A stretch of DNA of 64,000 nt from Avedoeria sp964651245 (GTDB taxonomy: Bacteria; Chloroflexota; Anaerolineae; Epilineales; Epilineaceae): assembly GCA_964651245.1 (NCBI GenBank), contig CAZYVI010000001.1, forward strand, positions 350,187 through 414,186. The letters run 5' to 3'. The notes beneath the pieces are model-generated. The model was not told the origin of the DNA and searched no databases. It saw nothing but the letters and a program-made list of their open reading frames with translations. Numbering within the stretch: the stretch's first letter is position 1; each line of letters opens with the position of its first letter. The position numbers and the translations under genes are program-made. Below, piece by piece: positions 43,232 to 51,803 of the stretch.

Positions 43232-43269
43232 CGCCGCCCGCGCGGCACACCTCGGGGAGGGTCCGGTCG

Positions 43270-43944
43270 ATGAGCGCTCACGTCGATGCCCAGCACCTGG
43301 GCGCCCCGGCGTCCACGGCCACCGGCCTGCCGTCGCGCAAGCTGGCGGTCTGGTTGTTCCTCGGCTCCGAGATCCTGTTCTTCTCGGCGCTCATCTTCAC
43401 CTACATCGTCCTGCGGATGACGTCGCCGCTGCCGACCGCCGCCAACCCGAACCCGGCGGGCATGTGGCCGACGCCGCACGAGATCCAGCACGTCCTGAAC
43501 ATCCCGCTGACGGGCCTGAACACGTTCTTGCTCATCGTCTCCAGCGTCAGCGTCGTGATGGCGCTCGACGCCATCCAGAAGGGCAACCAGAAGGGCCTGG
43601 TGCGCTGGCTGGGCGTGACGCTGTTGTTGGGCACGGTGTTCCTGTCGATCCAGGGCTACGAGTACGTCAAGCTCCACGAGCACCACCTCTGGTTCGACCG
43701 GATCCCGGACGACCTGGACGGGCTGGGACGCAACGTGCTGTTCGGAACGACGTTCTTCGCCATGACCGGCTTCCACGGCCTTCACGTCTTCGCCGGCGTC
43801 ATCATGCTGCTCATCTTCTTCGTGAAGGCGCGGCTCGGCCTCTACAGCGCCGACGACCACGAGGGGATCGAGCTGTTCGGCCTGTACTGGCACTTCGTCG
43901 ACCTCGTCTGGATCATCCTGTTCACGATCGTCTACCTGCTCTAA
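43270..43944 (+). CDS. ctaE: Cytochrome c oxidase subunit III (second copy)
   Basis: A 224-residue COX3. KLAVWLFLGSEILFFSALIFTYIVLR, the loop GYEYVKLHEHH, MTGFHGLHVFAGVIMLLIFFVKA and YWHFVDLVWIILFTIVYLL are the family landmarks; the YWHFVDLVW motif is complete, unlike the first copy. Subunit III stabilises the proton-pumping core and binds lipid. A GGGAGGG site precedes the ATG at 43270. Five or more helices; fits an aa3/caa3 oxidase. Confidence 0.95.
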   Translation: MSAHVDAQHLGAPASTATGLPSRKLAVWLFLGSEILFFSALIFTYIVLRMTSPLPTAANPNPAGMWPTPHEIQHVLNIPLTGLNTFLLIVSSVSVVMALDAIQKGNQKGLVRWLGVTLLLGTVFLSIQGYEYVKLHEHHLWFDRIPDDLDGLGRNVLFGTTFFAMTGFHGLHVFAGVIMLLIFFVKARLGLYSADDHEGIELFGLYWHFVDLVWIILFTIVYLL

Positions 43945-43987
43945 CGACCGGCCCCACCGCGCCGCCCCATCCCGACGGAGGACGTCG

Positions 43988-44368
43988 ATGTCCGAGCCCC
44001 ACACCACCCCGCCGGCCGCCGCGCCGCACCACGGCCCGACGGTGCGCGCCTACTGGATCGTGTTCGTGCTGTTGGCGGTCTTGACGATCGTCGAGATCCA
44101 GATCCCGGCGATGATGGAGTCCGAGGGCGACCCGCGGCCGAGCGCGATGCTCGTGGCGGCGCTCATGGTGACGGCGCTGTTCAAGGCCGGCTTGGTGGCC
44201 GCCTTCTACATGCACCTGAAGTACGACAGCCGCACCTACACGTACATGATGGTCATCGCCACCGCCGTCATCCTGTTCTTCCTGTGGCTGCTCACCTGGG
44301 GCACCGTCGGGCCGCTCAACTTCGACCTCTTCGGCCAGGCGGTCGCGGGCGGGCTGCGCCTGGGGTAG
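43988..44368 (+). CDS. Cytochrome c oxidase subunit IV-like (prokaryotic COX4) protein
   Basis: A 126-residue protein with three membrane helices: AYWIVFVLLAVLTIVEI (~22-38), MLVAALMVTALFKAGLVAAFYMHLKYD (~54-80) and MVIATAVILFFLWLLTW. The KAGLVAAFYMHLKYD signature is that of the bacterial subunit IV family. GGAGG 6 nt upstream. It is the last gene of the oxidase operon and is followed by a hairpin. Confidence 0.92.
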   Translation: MSEPHTTPPAAAPHHGPTVRAYWIVFVLLAVLTIVEIQIPAMMESEGDPRPSAMLVAALMVTALFKAGLVAAFYMHLKYDSRTYTYMMVIATAVILFFLWLLTWGTVGPLNFDLFGQAVAGGLRLG

Positions 44369-44388
44369 CCGCGCGTCCGATCCGACCC

Positions 44389-44423
44389 CCACGGCCCGGC
44401 GCCGCCCGCGGCGTGCGCCGTGG
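44389..44423 (+). terminator. Hairpin ending the oxidase operon
   Basis: Outer 7-bp stem CCACGGC/GCCGTGG enclosing further GC pairing (GCCGC/GCGGC), 21 nt after the last stop and 5 nt before the -35 box of the next promoter. No T tract. Confidence 0.55.
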
Positions 44424-44428
44424 AGCCG

Positions 44429-44457
44429 TTGACAAGGCCGGAGCCGGCGGCGATAAT
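44429..44457 (+). promoter_or_regulatory. Strong sigma-70-type promoter TTGACA-17-GATAAT
   Basis: Consensus TTGACA (44429-44434), exactly 17 bp, GATAAT (44452-44457). This is the best match in the window and drives the peptide-transport operon; leader about 93 nt. Confidence 0.8.
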
Positions 44458-44556
44458 CGCCGGTCACCTTGGGCCGCCGCCGCGCGCCGCTCGCTGGCCA
44501 TTGCGCCGCCGGCTGGCGCGGGCGTGGCGCCCCGCGCCACCGTGAGGAGAACACGC

Positions 44557-46263
44557 ATGTCGCGAACCGTCCAGCGGGCCGGGCGGGCCGTCGCCGCCGG
44601 CTTCTTGTTCCTTGGGCTGGCCGCGTGCGGCGAGCCGACCGAGGTGCCGCCGGAGTCGACGGCCTCGAGCGTCAGCGAGGTGCCGACGACCGGCCCCGAG
44701 ACGGGCTCGACGCCGGCCGACACCCTGGTCTTCGGCCACGCCGAGGACGCCACGAAGCTCGATCCCTCGGACGTCACGGACAGCGAGTCGCTGCTGGCCA
44801 CGTGGCACATCTACGAGGGCTTGACCCGCTACACGCCCGGCTCGACGGCCGTCGAGCCGGCGCTGGCCACCGCGTGGTCCGCCAGCGACGACGGCCTCAC
44901 CTGGACGTTCACGCTGCGCAGCGGCGTGACGTTCCACGACGGCACGGCCTTCGATGCCGACGCCGTGGTCTGGAACTTCAACCGCTGGTTCGACCCGGAG
45001 CACCCGCAGCACTTCGCCGACTGGACGTTCGAGTACTGGAAGGCGATGTTCCAGGGCCTCAAGGGCGAGACGAACGACGACGGCAGCCCGAAGTCGGTCT
45101 TCGCCGGCGCCGAGGCCGTCGACGCGCAGACCGTGAAGATCACGCTGAACCGGCCCAGCGCGCCGCTGCTGCAGAACCTGGCGATGGGCAACTTCGGCTT
45201 CGCCAGCCCGGCCGCGGTCGAGGCCGCCGGCGCGGCGTACGGCACGCCGAACGGCAACCCGATCGCCGCCGGCACCGGCCCCTACAAGGTCGCGTCGTGG
45301 ATCAAGGACGACCGCATCTCGCTCGAGGCCTACGACGGCTACTGGGGCGAGCAGCCGCCGACGCCCAAGCTGGAGCTGCGCGCCATCCCCGACAACACCG
45401 CGCGCTTCCTGGCCCTCCAGAACGGCGAGATCGACGGCATGACGCAGCTCAACCCCGACGATATCGAGGCCGCGCAGAACGACCCGAACCTCACCGTGCA
45501 CCTCGAGCCGCCGAACAACGTCGGCTATCTCGGCTTCAACCAGGCCAAGGCGCCGTGGGACAACCGCGACTGTCGTCTGGCCGTGGCGCAGGCGATCGAC
45601 AAGACGGCCATCGTCGACGGCATGTATGCCGGCGACGCCACGGTGGCGGTCCAGATGATGCCGGCCAGCCTCTGGGGCTACAACAAGGCGATCGCCGACC
45701 GCCCGTTCGACATGGCCAAGGCCAAGGAGTCGCTGGCGGCCTGCACCGCCAGCGCGACGCTGCCCGAGAAGGTCACCTTCCACGTCCCGCCGATCGCCCG
45801 GTTCTACTTCCCGCAGCCCAAGGAGCTGGGCGAGTACATCCAGGCCCAGCTCCAGGAGCTGGGCGTCACGACCGAGATCGTCTCGCCCGACTGGGGCACG
45901 CAGTACCTGCCCGACGTCCGCGACGGCAAGGCCGAGCTGTTCCTGCTGGGCTGGGGCGGCGACAACGGCGACCCGGACAACTTCCTGTGCCAGTTCTTCT
46001 GCGGCGCCGAGTCGTCGTTCAACAGCGTCGACGGCCAGCCGGCGCCGCCGGACGCCGAGCTCGCCGAGCTGCTCAAGGCTGCGTCGGCGGAGACTGACCC
46101 GGCCAAGCGCACGACGATGTACGAGGAGGCCAACCAGAAGATCTTCGACGCCGTGCTGGCGGTGCCGCTCGTCCACCGCTCGCCGCCGGTGGTGTTCCGC
46201 GCCACGACGTCCGGCTACACGCCCAGCCCGCTCCAGCAAGAGCTGATGCGGGTCTCGAAGTAG
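44557..46263 (+). CDS. Peptide/oligopeptide ABC transporter substrate-binding lipoprotein (SBP_bac_5)
   Basis: A 568-residue lipoprotein (lipobox LGLAAC, C24). The linker is Ser/Thr/Glu-rich. The SBP_bac_5 (DppA/OppA-type) domain has FGHAEDATKLDPSDVTDSESLLATWHIYEGLTRY, ATAWSASDDGLTWTFTLRSGVTFHDGTAFDADAVVWNFNRWFD, GTGPYKVASW and LGWGGDNGDPDNFLCQFFC. It captures peptides (or similar solutes) outside the cell and delivers them to the two permeases that follow. TGAGGAGAAC stands before the ATG. It has the best promoter of the window, as expected for the most abundant component of an importer. Confidence 0.94.
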   Translation: MSRTVQRAGRAVAAGFLFLGLAACGEPTEVPPESTASSVSEVPTTGPETGSTPADTLVFGHAEDATKLDPSDVTDSESLLATWHIYEGLTRYTPGSTAVEPALATAWSASDDGLTWTFTLRSGVTFHDGTAFDADAVVWNFNRWFDPEHPQHFADWTFEYWKAMFQGLKGETNDDGSPKSVFAGAEAVDAQTVKITLNRPSAPLLQNLAMGNFGFASPAAVEAAGAAYGTPNGNPIAAGTGPYKVASWIKDDRISLEAYDGYWGEQPPTPKLELRAIPDNTARFLALQNGEIDGMTQLNPDDIEAAQNDPNLTVHLEPPNNVGYLGFNQAKAPWDNRDCRLAVAQAIDKTAIVDGMYAGDATVAVQMMPASLWGYNKAIADRPFDMAKAKESLAACTASATLPEKVTFHVPPIARFYFPQPKELGEYIQAQLQELGVTTEIVSPDWGTQYLPDVRDGKAELFLLGWGGDNGDPDNFLCQFFCGAESSFNSVDGQPAPPDAELAELLKAASAETDPAKRTTMYEEANQKIFDAVLAVPLVHRSPPVVFRATTSGYTPSPLQQELMRVSK

Positions 46264-46282
46264 CCCACGCCTGACCCCGCCC

Positions 46283-46349
46283 CACGGCGCCGCGGCCCAC
46301 GCCGCCGCGCGGCCTCCCGGCTGCGCGCGGCCCCGGCCGCGGCGCCGTG
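46283..46349 (+). other. Intercistronic stem-loop between binding protein and permease genes
   Basis: Two perfect 15-base arms (CACGGCGCCGCGGCC at 46283-46297 and its complement at 46335-46349) enclose 37 GC-rich bases that can pair further. It fills most of the 135-nt gap. Such structures partially stop readthrough and protect the upstream mRNA, giving more binding protein than permease. Confidence 0.65.
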
Positions 46350-46398
46350 TGCGGTCCGGCGCCTTGCCCCACCGGGCGCCGCGGTCGGAGCCACGCCG

Positions 46399-47400
46399 AT
46401 GACCCGTTTCATCGCCCGCCGCCTGATCGCCGTGATCCCGGTTCTCGTCGGGATCACGTTCTTGGCGTTCGCGCTGCAGCACGCCGTCGGCAACCCCTGC
46501 GTGGCGCTGCTGGGCGAGCACTACACGCCGGACTCCTGCGAGGAGATCTTCCGGCGCTACCGCCTGGACGACCCGCTGCCGCTGCGCTACGGCCGCTTCG
46601 TCGTGCGCACGCTCCAGGGCGACTTGGGCCACTCGATCAGCACCAAGCGACCGGTGGCGGCCGAGCTGGTCGAGAAGCTGCCGGCGACGATCGAGCTGGC
46701 CGTGGCCGCCATCGCCCTGGCGATGCTGTTCGGGATCCCGCTGGGCATCGTCGCCGCGGCGCGCCACAACTCGCTCGTCGACCTCGGCGCGATGGTCTGG
46801 GCCATGGTCGGTGTCTCGATGCCGGTGTTCTGGCTGGGCCTGATGCTGATCTACGTCTTCGCCAACCAGCTCGGCTGGTTCCCGAGCCTCGGCCGGCTGC
46901 CCAGCGGCGTGGCGATCGACCGGATCACCGGCCTCAACACCGTCGACGCCCTCCTCGCCGGCGACACCGGGTCGCTGCGGATCGCGTTGCGGCACCTGGC
47001 CCTGCCGGCCTTCGCGCTGTCGACGATCCCGGCCGCGTTCATCGCGCGGATCACGCGCTCGAGCATGCTCGAGGTGCTCGGCCAGGACTACATCCGCACG
47101 GCGCGGGCCAAGGGCGTCGCGGCGCGGGCGGTCGTCACCCGCCATGCGCTCAAGAACGCGCTGCTGCCGCTCGTCACCGTGATCGGCCTCCAGACCGGCG
47201 CCCTACTCAGCGGCGCCGTCCTGACCGAGACGATCTTCGCCTGGAACGGCGTCGGCCGCTGGACGGTCGAGGCGATCACCGGCAGCGACTACCCGGTCGT
47301 CCAGGCCGGCGTCCTGCTGTTCGCCGTCACGTTCGTCGCCATCAACCTGCTCGTCGACCTGTCCTACGCCTGGCTCGACCCCCGCATCCGCTACGAATGA
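46399..47400 (+). CDS. Peptide ABC transporter permease (DppB/OppB-like)
   Basis: A 333-residue permease with six helices. FIARRLIAVIPVLVGITFLAF at the start, GDLGHSISTKRPVAAEL, the EAA-type cytoplasmic loop EVLGQDYIRTARAKGVAARAVVTRHALKNALLPLVTV and ETIFAWNGVGRWTVEAI are the DppB landmarks. It forms one half of the channel. The EAA loop docks an ATPase, but no ATPase gene lies in this operon. The stop overlaps the next start by 4 nt (ATGA). Confidence 0.95.
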   Translation: MTRFIARRLIAVIPVLVGITFLAFALQHAVGNPCVALLGEHYTPDSCEEIFRRYRLDDPLPLRYGRFVVRTLQGDLGHSISTKRPVAAELVEKLPATIELAVAAIALAMLFGIPLGIVAAARHNSLVDLGAMVWAMVGVSMPVFWLGLMLIYVFANQLGWFPSLGRLPSGVAIDRITGLNTVDALLAGDTGSLRIALRHLALPAFALSTIPAAFIARITRSSMLEVLGQDYIRTARAKGVAARAVVTRHALKNALLPLVTVIGLQTGALLSGAVLTETIFAWNGVGRWTVEAITGSDYPVVQAGVLLFAVTFVAINLLVDLSYAWLDPRIRYE

Positions 47401-48305
47401 GCGCCGTCGACCGCGTCCTCGACCGTCCGGCGGCGCGCGTCCGCCCGCCGTGGCGCGACGCCCTGCGGCGTGTCGCCGGCAGCCGGCTGGCGATGGCGGG
47501 GCTGGCGATCATCTGCCTGCTGGCGCTGTGCGCCGTGGCCGCGCCGCTCATCGCGCCGCAGCACCCCGACGCCGACGGCATCTGGGCGGCGTACATGCGC
47601 GAGGCCAAGCAGCCGCCGTCGTGGCGGCACTGGATGGGCACCGACAAGCTGGGCCGCGACCTGGCCAGCCGCATCGTCTACGGCGCCCGGACGTCGCTGC
47701 TCATCGGTGTCGCCAGCGTCTCGCTGGCCATCGCCGTCGGGGCCGCCCTCGGCGCGGTGGCCGGCTTCTTCGGCCGCTGGGTGGACGGCGTGATCATGCG
47801 GCTCATGGACATCATGCTGGCGTTCCCCAGCCTGCTGCTGGCGCTGGGGATCGTCACGCTGACCGGTCCGCGGCTCATCAACGCCATGCTGGCCGTCGGC
47901 ATCGTCTCGATCCCGACCTACGCCCGGATCGTGCGCGCCGGCGTCTTGGCCGAGGTCGGCAAGGACTACGTCACCGCCAGCCGGGCGCTGGGCGCCGGCC
48001 CGTGGCGGCTGCTGGCGCGCCACGTCCTGCCGAACGCCCTAGCCCCGCTCATCGTCGCCGCCAGCCTCGGTATCGGCACCGCCATCCTCGAGGCGGCGGG
48101 CCTCGGCTTCCTCGGCCTCGGCGCCCAGCCGCCGCTGGCGGAGTGGGGCCTGATGCTGGCCGACAATCGCCAGAGCCTCCACGCGTACTGGTGGCTGGTC
48201 ACGTTCCCGGGGGTGGCGATCATGCTGACCGTGCTGGGCTTCAACCTGCTCGGCGACGGCCTGCGCGACATCCTCGATCCACGCTTGCGCGGCGGCCGCC
48301 GCTGA
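47397..48305 (+). CDS. Peptide ABC transporter permease (DppC/OppC-like)
   Basis: A 302-residue permease. N-terminal helix (SRLAMAGLAIICLLALCAVAAPLIAP), WMGTDKLGRDLASRIVYGARTSLLIG, EAA loop VLAEVGKDYVTASRALGAGPWRLLARHVLPNALAPLIV and the C-terminal NLLGDGLRDILDPRLRGG are diagnostic of the OppC group. It makes the second half of the channel. ATG at 47397 overlaps the DppB stop. ATPases (DppD/F) would have to come from elsewhere. Confidence 0.95.
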   Translation: MSAVDRVLDRPAARVRPPWRDALRRVAGSRLAMAGLAIICLLALCAVAAPLIAPQHPDADGIWAAYMREAKQPPSWRHWMGTDKLGRDLASRIVYGARTSLLIGVASVSLAIAVGAALGAVAGFFGRWVDGVIMRLMDIMLAFPSLLLALGIVTLTGPRLINAMLAVGIVSIPTYARIVRAGVLAEVGKDYVTASRALGAGPWRLLARHVLPNALAPLIVAASLGIGTAILEAAGLGFLGLGAQPPLAEWGLMLADNRQSLHAYWWLVTFPGVAIMLTVLGFNLLGDGLRDILDPRLRGGRR

Positions 48306-48374
48306 CGCCGGTCGCCGACCGGCGACGCTGGCACGGCCGGCCGCTCTCCCCACACGACCCAGGAGGACACGTCC

Positions 48375-49121
48375 ATGGCATCCCGATCCTACGTTGCCGA
48401 CCCCCCGGCCCCCCGCACCGCCCGGCGCCGCCGCGCGCGGGCTGGGGGCGCAGCGCTCCTGACCACAGCCCTCGCCCTGGCCGCGCTCGTCGGCTGCCGG
48501 TCCGGCGGCAACGGCGACGCGGCCGGCGGCGCCGCGGACGCCGGCGGCCAGCCGGCGGCCGTCTCGGGCACGTTGGCGGCGGGCGCGGACGCCGCGGCGT
48601 CGGCGGTGGCCGGCGAGGGCGCTGGCGTCGGCACGTCCGCGCCGGGTCCCGGCCCTACGCCGACCGTGGCCGAGCGGCTGACGGCCGAGGACGAGGCGGC
48701 GATGGTCGAGTTGATCCGCAGCCTGTTCGCGTCCGCCACCGGCGCGGCCACCGCCGACATGCAGGACGTCGTCGTCCGCCAGCTGACCACGATGCAGCTG
48801 CGCCAGCTGCGCGGCGACGCCGGACCCAGCGACGGCGCGATCGGCTACACGGCGGGTTTCGTGTGGCTCGTCGCCTTCAAGACGGGCGCGCCGATCACGG
48901 TCGCCACGTTCATGCCCGACCCGGCGTCGATGGCCGACCTGCGCGATGTCGACCCCGACGCCAGCCTCGCCGGCGCCGACGGCCGGACGACGGTCTACTA
49001 CGTCGTCGCCACGCAGAGCATCGAGGGTCGCCGCCGCTTCGTGCCGATGAGCCAGGGCATCCTCGTCGAGGGCCGATCGAAGTGGTCGCTGGACGACCTG
49101 CGGGCCGTGCCGACGCCGTAG
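48375..49121 (+). CDS. Lipoprotein of unknown function
   Basis: A 248-residue predicted lipoprotein; a twin-arginine-rich N-terminus (RTARRRRARAGG) precedes the lipobox LVGC (C41). A Gly/Ala linker reaches ~95. The rest (~100-248; LTAEDEAAMVELIRSLFASATGAAT, TVYYVVATQSIEGRRRFVPM, KWSLDDLRAVPTP) looks like a small beta-rich domain. I recognise no family. AGGAGG lies 8 nt upstream. It may belong to the transporter operon (69 nt downstream of the permease), which would suggest a partner in uptake, but this is weak. Confidence 0.72.
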   Translation: MASRSYVADPPAPRTARRRRARAGGAALLTTALALAALVGCRSGGNGDAAGGAADAGGQPAAVSGTLAAGADAAASAVAGEGAGVGTSAPGPGPTPTVAERLTAEDEAAMVELIRSLFASATGAATADMQDVVVRQLTTMQLRQLRGDAGPSDGAIGYTAGFVWLVAFKTGAPITVATFMPDPASMADLRDVDPDASLAGADGRTTVYYVVATQSIEGRRRFVPMSQGILVEGRSKWSLDDLRAVPTP

Positions 49122-49154
49122 TCGGGGTCGTCGCGCCGGTCGTGTTGGGGAATC

Positions 49155-51683
49155 TCAGTCCTCGTCGCCGTCCGGCTCGGCCGGCGCGGGCCGGCGCGGG
49201 CGCTGCCGGCGGGTGGCATGCCCGGGGCTGGCCGGCTCGTCGCCCGCCTCGCGCCGCCGGGCGCTGAACTGCGCCAGGCGGGCCTCCACGGCGGCGTTCA
49301 CGCTGCCGTCCGGGTAGCGGCCGTCGGCGTCGCGCGCCCCGGCCGGCCGGCCGGTGAGGTGGGCGATGCCGGCGTCGACGTGGTCGACCGCCCAGATCGA
49401 AAACTGGCCGGCGGCCACCGCGGCGACGACGTCGGCCCGCAGCATCAAGTGCTGGGTGTTGGCGAGCGGGATGACGACCCCCTGGCTGCCCGTCAGGCCG
49501 TGCTGACGGCAGATGTCGAAGAAGCCTTCGATCTTCTCGTTCACGCCGCCGATTGCCTGCACCTCGCCGGTCTGGCTGATCGCACCGGTCACGGCGACGT
49601 CCTGGCGCACCGGCAGCCCGGACAGCGCCGACAGCAGGGCGTACGCCTCGGCCGACGACGCACTGTCGCCGTCGACCTGGCCATAGGACTGCTCGAACGT
49701 CAGGCTGGCGGCGATCGCCAGCTGGTCGTTCGGCAGGTACCGCCCGGCCAGGAAGCCGGACAGGATCAGGACGCCCTTGCTGTGCAGCGCGCCGCCGAGC
49801 TCCACCTCGCGCTCGATGTCGACGAGCTCGCCGCCGCCTTGGCGGACGCGGGCCGTCACCCGCATCGGCAACCCGAACTCGAACTGGCCGCGGCTCACCA
49901 CCGTCAGCGCGTTGACCTGGCCGACCGCCTGGCCGTGGGTGGCCAGGTGGATGAGCCCCCGCTGGTACTGCGCCTGGATCAGCTCGCGCGCGAGGTCGGC
50001 CCGGCGCTCGGCCGCCGCCAGCGCCCGTCCGACGTCGACACGCCGGACGACGGCCTGGCGCTCGGCGCGCGCCCAGTGGTCGGCCTCGCGCAACAGGTCG
50101 GCGATCGCCACGAAGTCCGTCGACAGCCGCTGCTGGTCCTCGACGAGCCGCGCCCCGTACTCGATCACGGCCGCCACCGACGCGGCGTCGAACGGCAACA
50201 GCTGCTCGCGGGCCGACAGCGAGGCGATGAACCGGGCGTAGTGCCGGCAGCCGACCTCGTCGCGCATCATCTCGTCGGCGAATTCGGCCCCGACCTTGAA
50301 CAGCTCCGGAAAGTCCGGGTCGAGGTCGTGCAGCAGGAAGTAGTGGATCGGATCGCCGATCAGGATCACCTTGCAGGCGAGCGGGATCGGTTCCGGGTCG
50401 AGGATGACGGTCGTCATCGTCGACGCCGCCTCGCCCGGCGGGCTGACGTCGATGCGGCCGGTCTTGAGGGCGCGCTTGAGCGCCTCCCAGCTGGCGCCGT
50501 GCTGCGCCAGCTCGTCCATCTCGAGCACCAGGTAGCCGCCGTTGGCGCGGTGGAGCGCACCGGGGCGGATCAGCGTGAAGTCGGTGACCAGCGCGCCCAT
50601 CACCTGCTGCTGCTCGATGCGCCCGATCAGGTTCGGCAGGGTCGGCAGCGGTTCGGCCACGACCGGCGTGCCCGCCGACAACGAGCCGTCGACCATCACG
50701 TTCACCCGGTAGCGGCGCAGGCGCATGTCGTCGCGCACGACGGCGGCCGCCGGCATCGACGGCGGCCGCCCGCCCTCGCCGTCGGGACCGCTCGGCACGA
50801 ACAGGTCGAGGTGGTCGAGGAGGTCGGCCGCCACCAGCGCCAGCCAGTCGAGGACATCCGGCACGCCCTGGAACCGCTCGATCACCGGCGTCAGACGCGC
50901 CTTGATCTCGGCCGCGGCCGTGTCGCGGTCCAGCTGCTGCAGCGTCCGCGAACCCTCGACGTCGACCGCGCGCACCTGGCGCAGCGTCGCCTCGAGCTCG
51001 TCCTCGAGGACCTCGAGCCGTTCGGCGATCGAATGTCGCTCGGCGTCGGGCAGCTTGGCGAACGCCTCGGGCGGCAGGACATTGCCCGACGGGTCGAGCG
51101 GCATCACCGCCAGGCCGCCCGGTCCCTGCACCACGGCCAGACCACGCTCCTTGGCCCGGTTGGCGAGGTCGCGCAGCAAGGCGTCCTTGCGCCCATCCAG
51201 CTCGGTGACGAGCCGATCGCGCCGGCCGACGTGGACGTCGCCCTCGAACGCCTGCGGCAGGACGGTCAGCAGGTCCGCCAGCAGAGCGTCCACGGCGCTG
51301 GCGAGCGTCGGCGCCCAGCCCGTCGGCAACCGGATCGCCCGCGGGCGGTGCGGCTGGGCGTAGTTGGCCACGTAGCACCAATCGTCGACCTCGGGTCGCT
51401 CGCGCGCCACCTCGGCCAGGAGGTGTTGGACGGTCGTCCGCTTGCCCGTGCCGGGCGGTCCGTAGACGAAGATGTTGTAGCCGGGCCGGCGGACGGCGAT
51501 GCCAAACTGGATCGACTCGACCGCCCGCGGCTGGCCGATGATGCCCTCGAGCGGATCGAGCTCGGCCGTGGTGGCGAAGCCGAGGTCGGCGGGATCGCAT
51601 CCGGCGATCAAGCTCGCTGCCGGAACCGTGGTGACCGTGTCCAGCGTGCACATCTCCTCGGCTTTGCGGGCCACCTTCGGCAC
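49155..51683 (-). CDS. Lon-like ATP-dependent protease (AAA_32 + Lon C-terminal domain)
   Basis: An 842-residue soluble AAA+ protease of the non-canonical Lon-like group, lacking the classical Lon N-terminal substrate domain. Walker A GPPGTGK at 75-81 (FVYGPPGTGKRT). A long helical insert (~150-330). Walker-B/sensor region (GGYLVLEMDEL, TTVILDPEPIPLACKVILIGDP). The protease domain (~600-790) has the Ser-Lys dyad S674 (DGDSASS) and K717 (GGVNEKIEG), separated by 43 residues as in Lon. The tail is Arg/Pro-rich. It unfolds and degrades proteins in the cytoplasm. The start GTG 51681-51683 follows a TACAAT promoter by ~28 nt; ATG at residue 11 (MCTLDTV) is an alternative with an AGGAG directly adjacent. 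Confidence 0.93.
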   Translation of the reverse strand: MPKVARKAEEMCTLDTVTTVPAASLIAGCDPADLGFATTAELDPLEGIIGQPRAVESIQFGIAVRRPGYNIFVYGPPGTGKRTTVQHLLAEVARERPEVDDWCYVANYAQPHRPRAIRLPTGWAPTLASAVDALLADLLTVLPQAFEGDVHVGRRDRLVTELDGRKDALLRDLANRAKERGLAVVQGPGGLAVMPLDPSGNVLPPEAFAKLPDAERHSIAERLEVLEDELEATLRQVRAVDVEGSRTLQQLDRDTAAAEIKARLTPVIERFQGVPDVLDWLALVAADLLDHLDLFVPSGPDGEGGRPPSMPAAAVVRDDMRLRRYRVNVMVDGSLSAGTPVVAEPLPTLPNLIGRIEQQQVMGALVTDFTLIRPGALHRANGGYLVLEMDELAQHGASWEALKRALKTGRIDVSPPGEAASTMTTVILDPEPIPLACKVILIGDPIHYFLLHDLDPDFPELFKVGAEFADEMMRDEVGCRHYARFIASLSAREQLLPFDAASVAAVIEYGARLVEDQQRLSTDFVAIADLLREADHWARAERQAVVRRVDVGRALAAAERRADLARELIQAQYQRGLIHLATHGQAVGQVNALTVVSRGQFEFGLPMRVTARVRQGGGELVDIEREVELGGALHSKGVLILSGFLAGRYLPNDQLAIAASLTFEQSYGQVDGDSASSAEAYALLSALSGLPVRQDVAVTGAISQTGEVQAIGGVNEKIEGFFDICRQHGLTGSQGVVIPLANTQHLMLRADVVAAVAAGQFSIWAVDHVDAGIAHLTGRPAGARDADGRYPDGSVNAAVEARLAQFSARRREAGDEPASPGHATRRQRPRRPAPAEPDGDED

Positions 51684-51711
51684 GCTGGGATGCGCCGCCG
51701 GCGGGCCGGCG

Positions 51712-51717
51712 ATTGTA
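51712..51717 (-). promoter_or_regulatory. -10 box for the Lon-like protease gene
   Basis: TACAAT on the minus strand preceded by GTG; about 28 nt before the GTG start. A -35 partner is not clear. Confidence 0.5.
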
Positions 51718-51733
51718 CACCACCCATGGACGC

Positions 51734-51770
51734 CACGACGCCGCGGCCCGTTGCCGGCCGCGGCGTCGTG
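51734..51770 (-). terminator. Terminator of the lytic transglycosylase gene
   Basis: Perfect 15-bp stem with a 7-nt loop, 34 nt beyond the transglycosylase stop, and just upstream of the Lon-like promoter. It insulates the two genes. Confidence 0.75.
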
Positions 51771-51803
51771 AACCGAAGGGAACCCGGTCGATAGTCGAAG
51801 GTG

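Noticed and set aside
43228..44007. Minus-strand 259-codon frame under the second subunit III gene
   Set aside because: Antisense shadow with composition typical of GC-rich non-coding frames.
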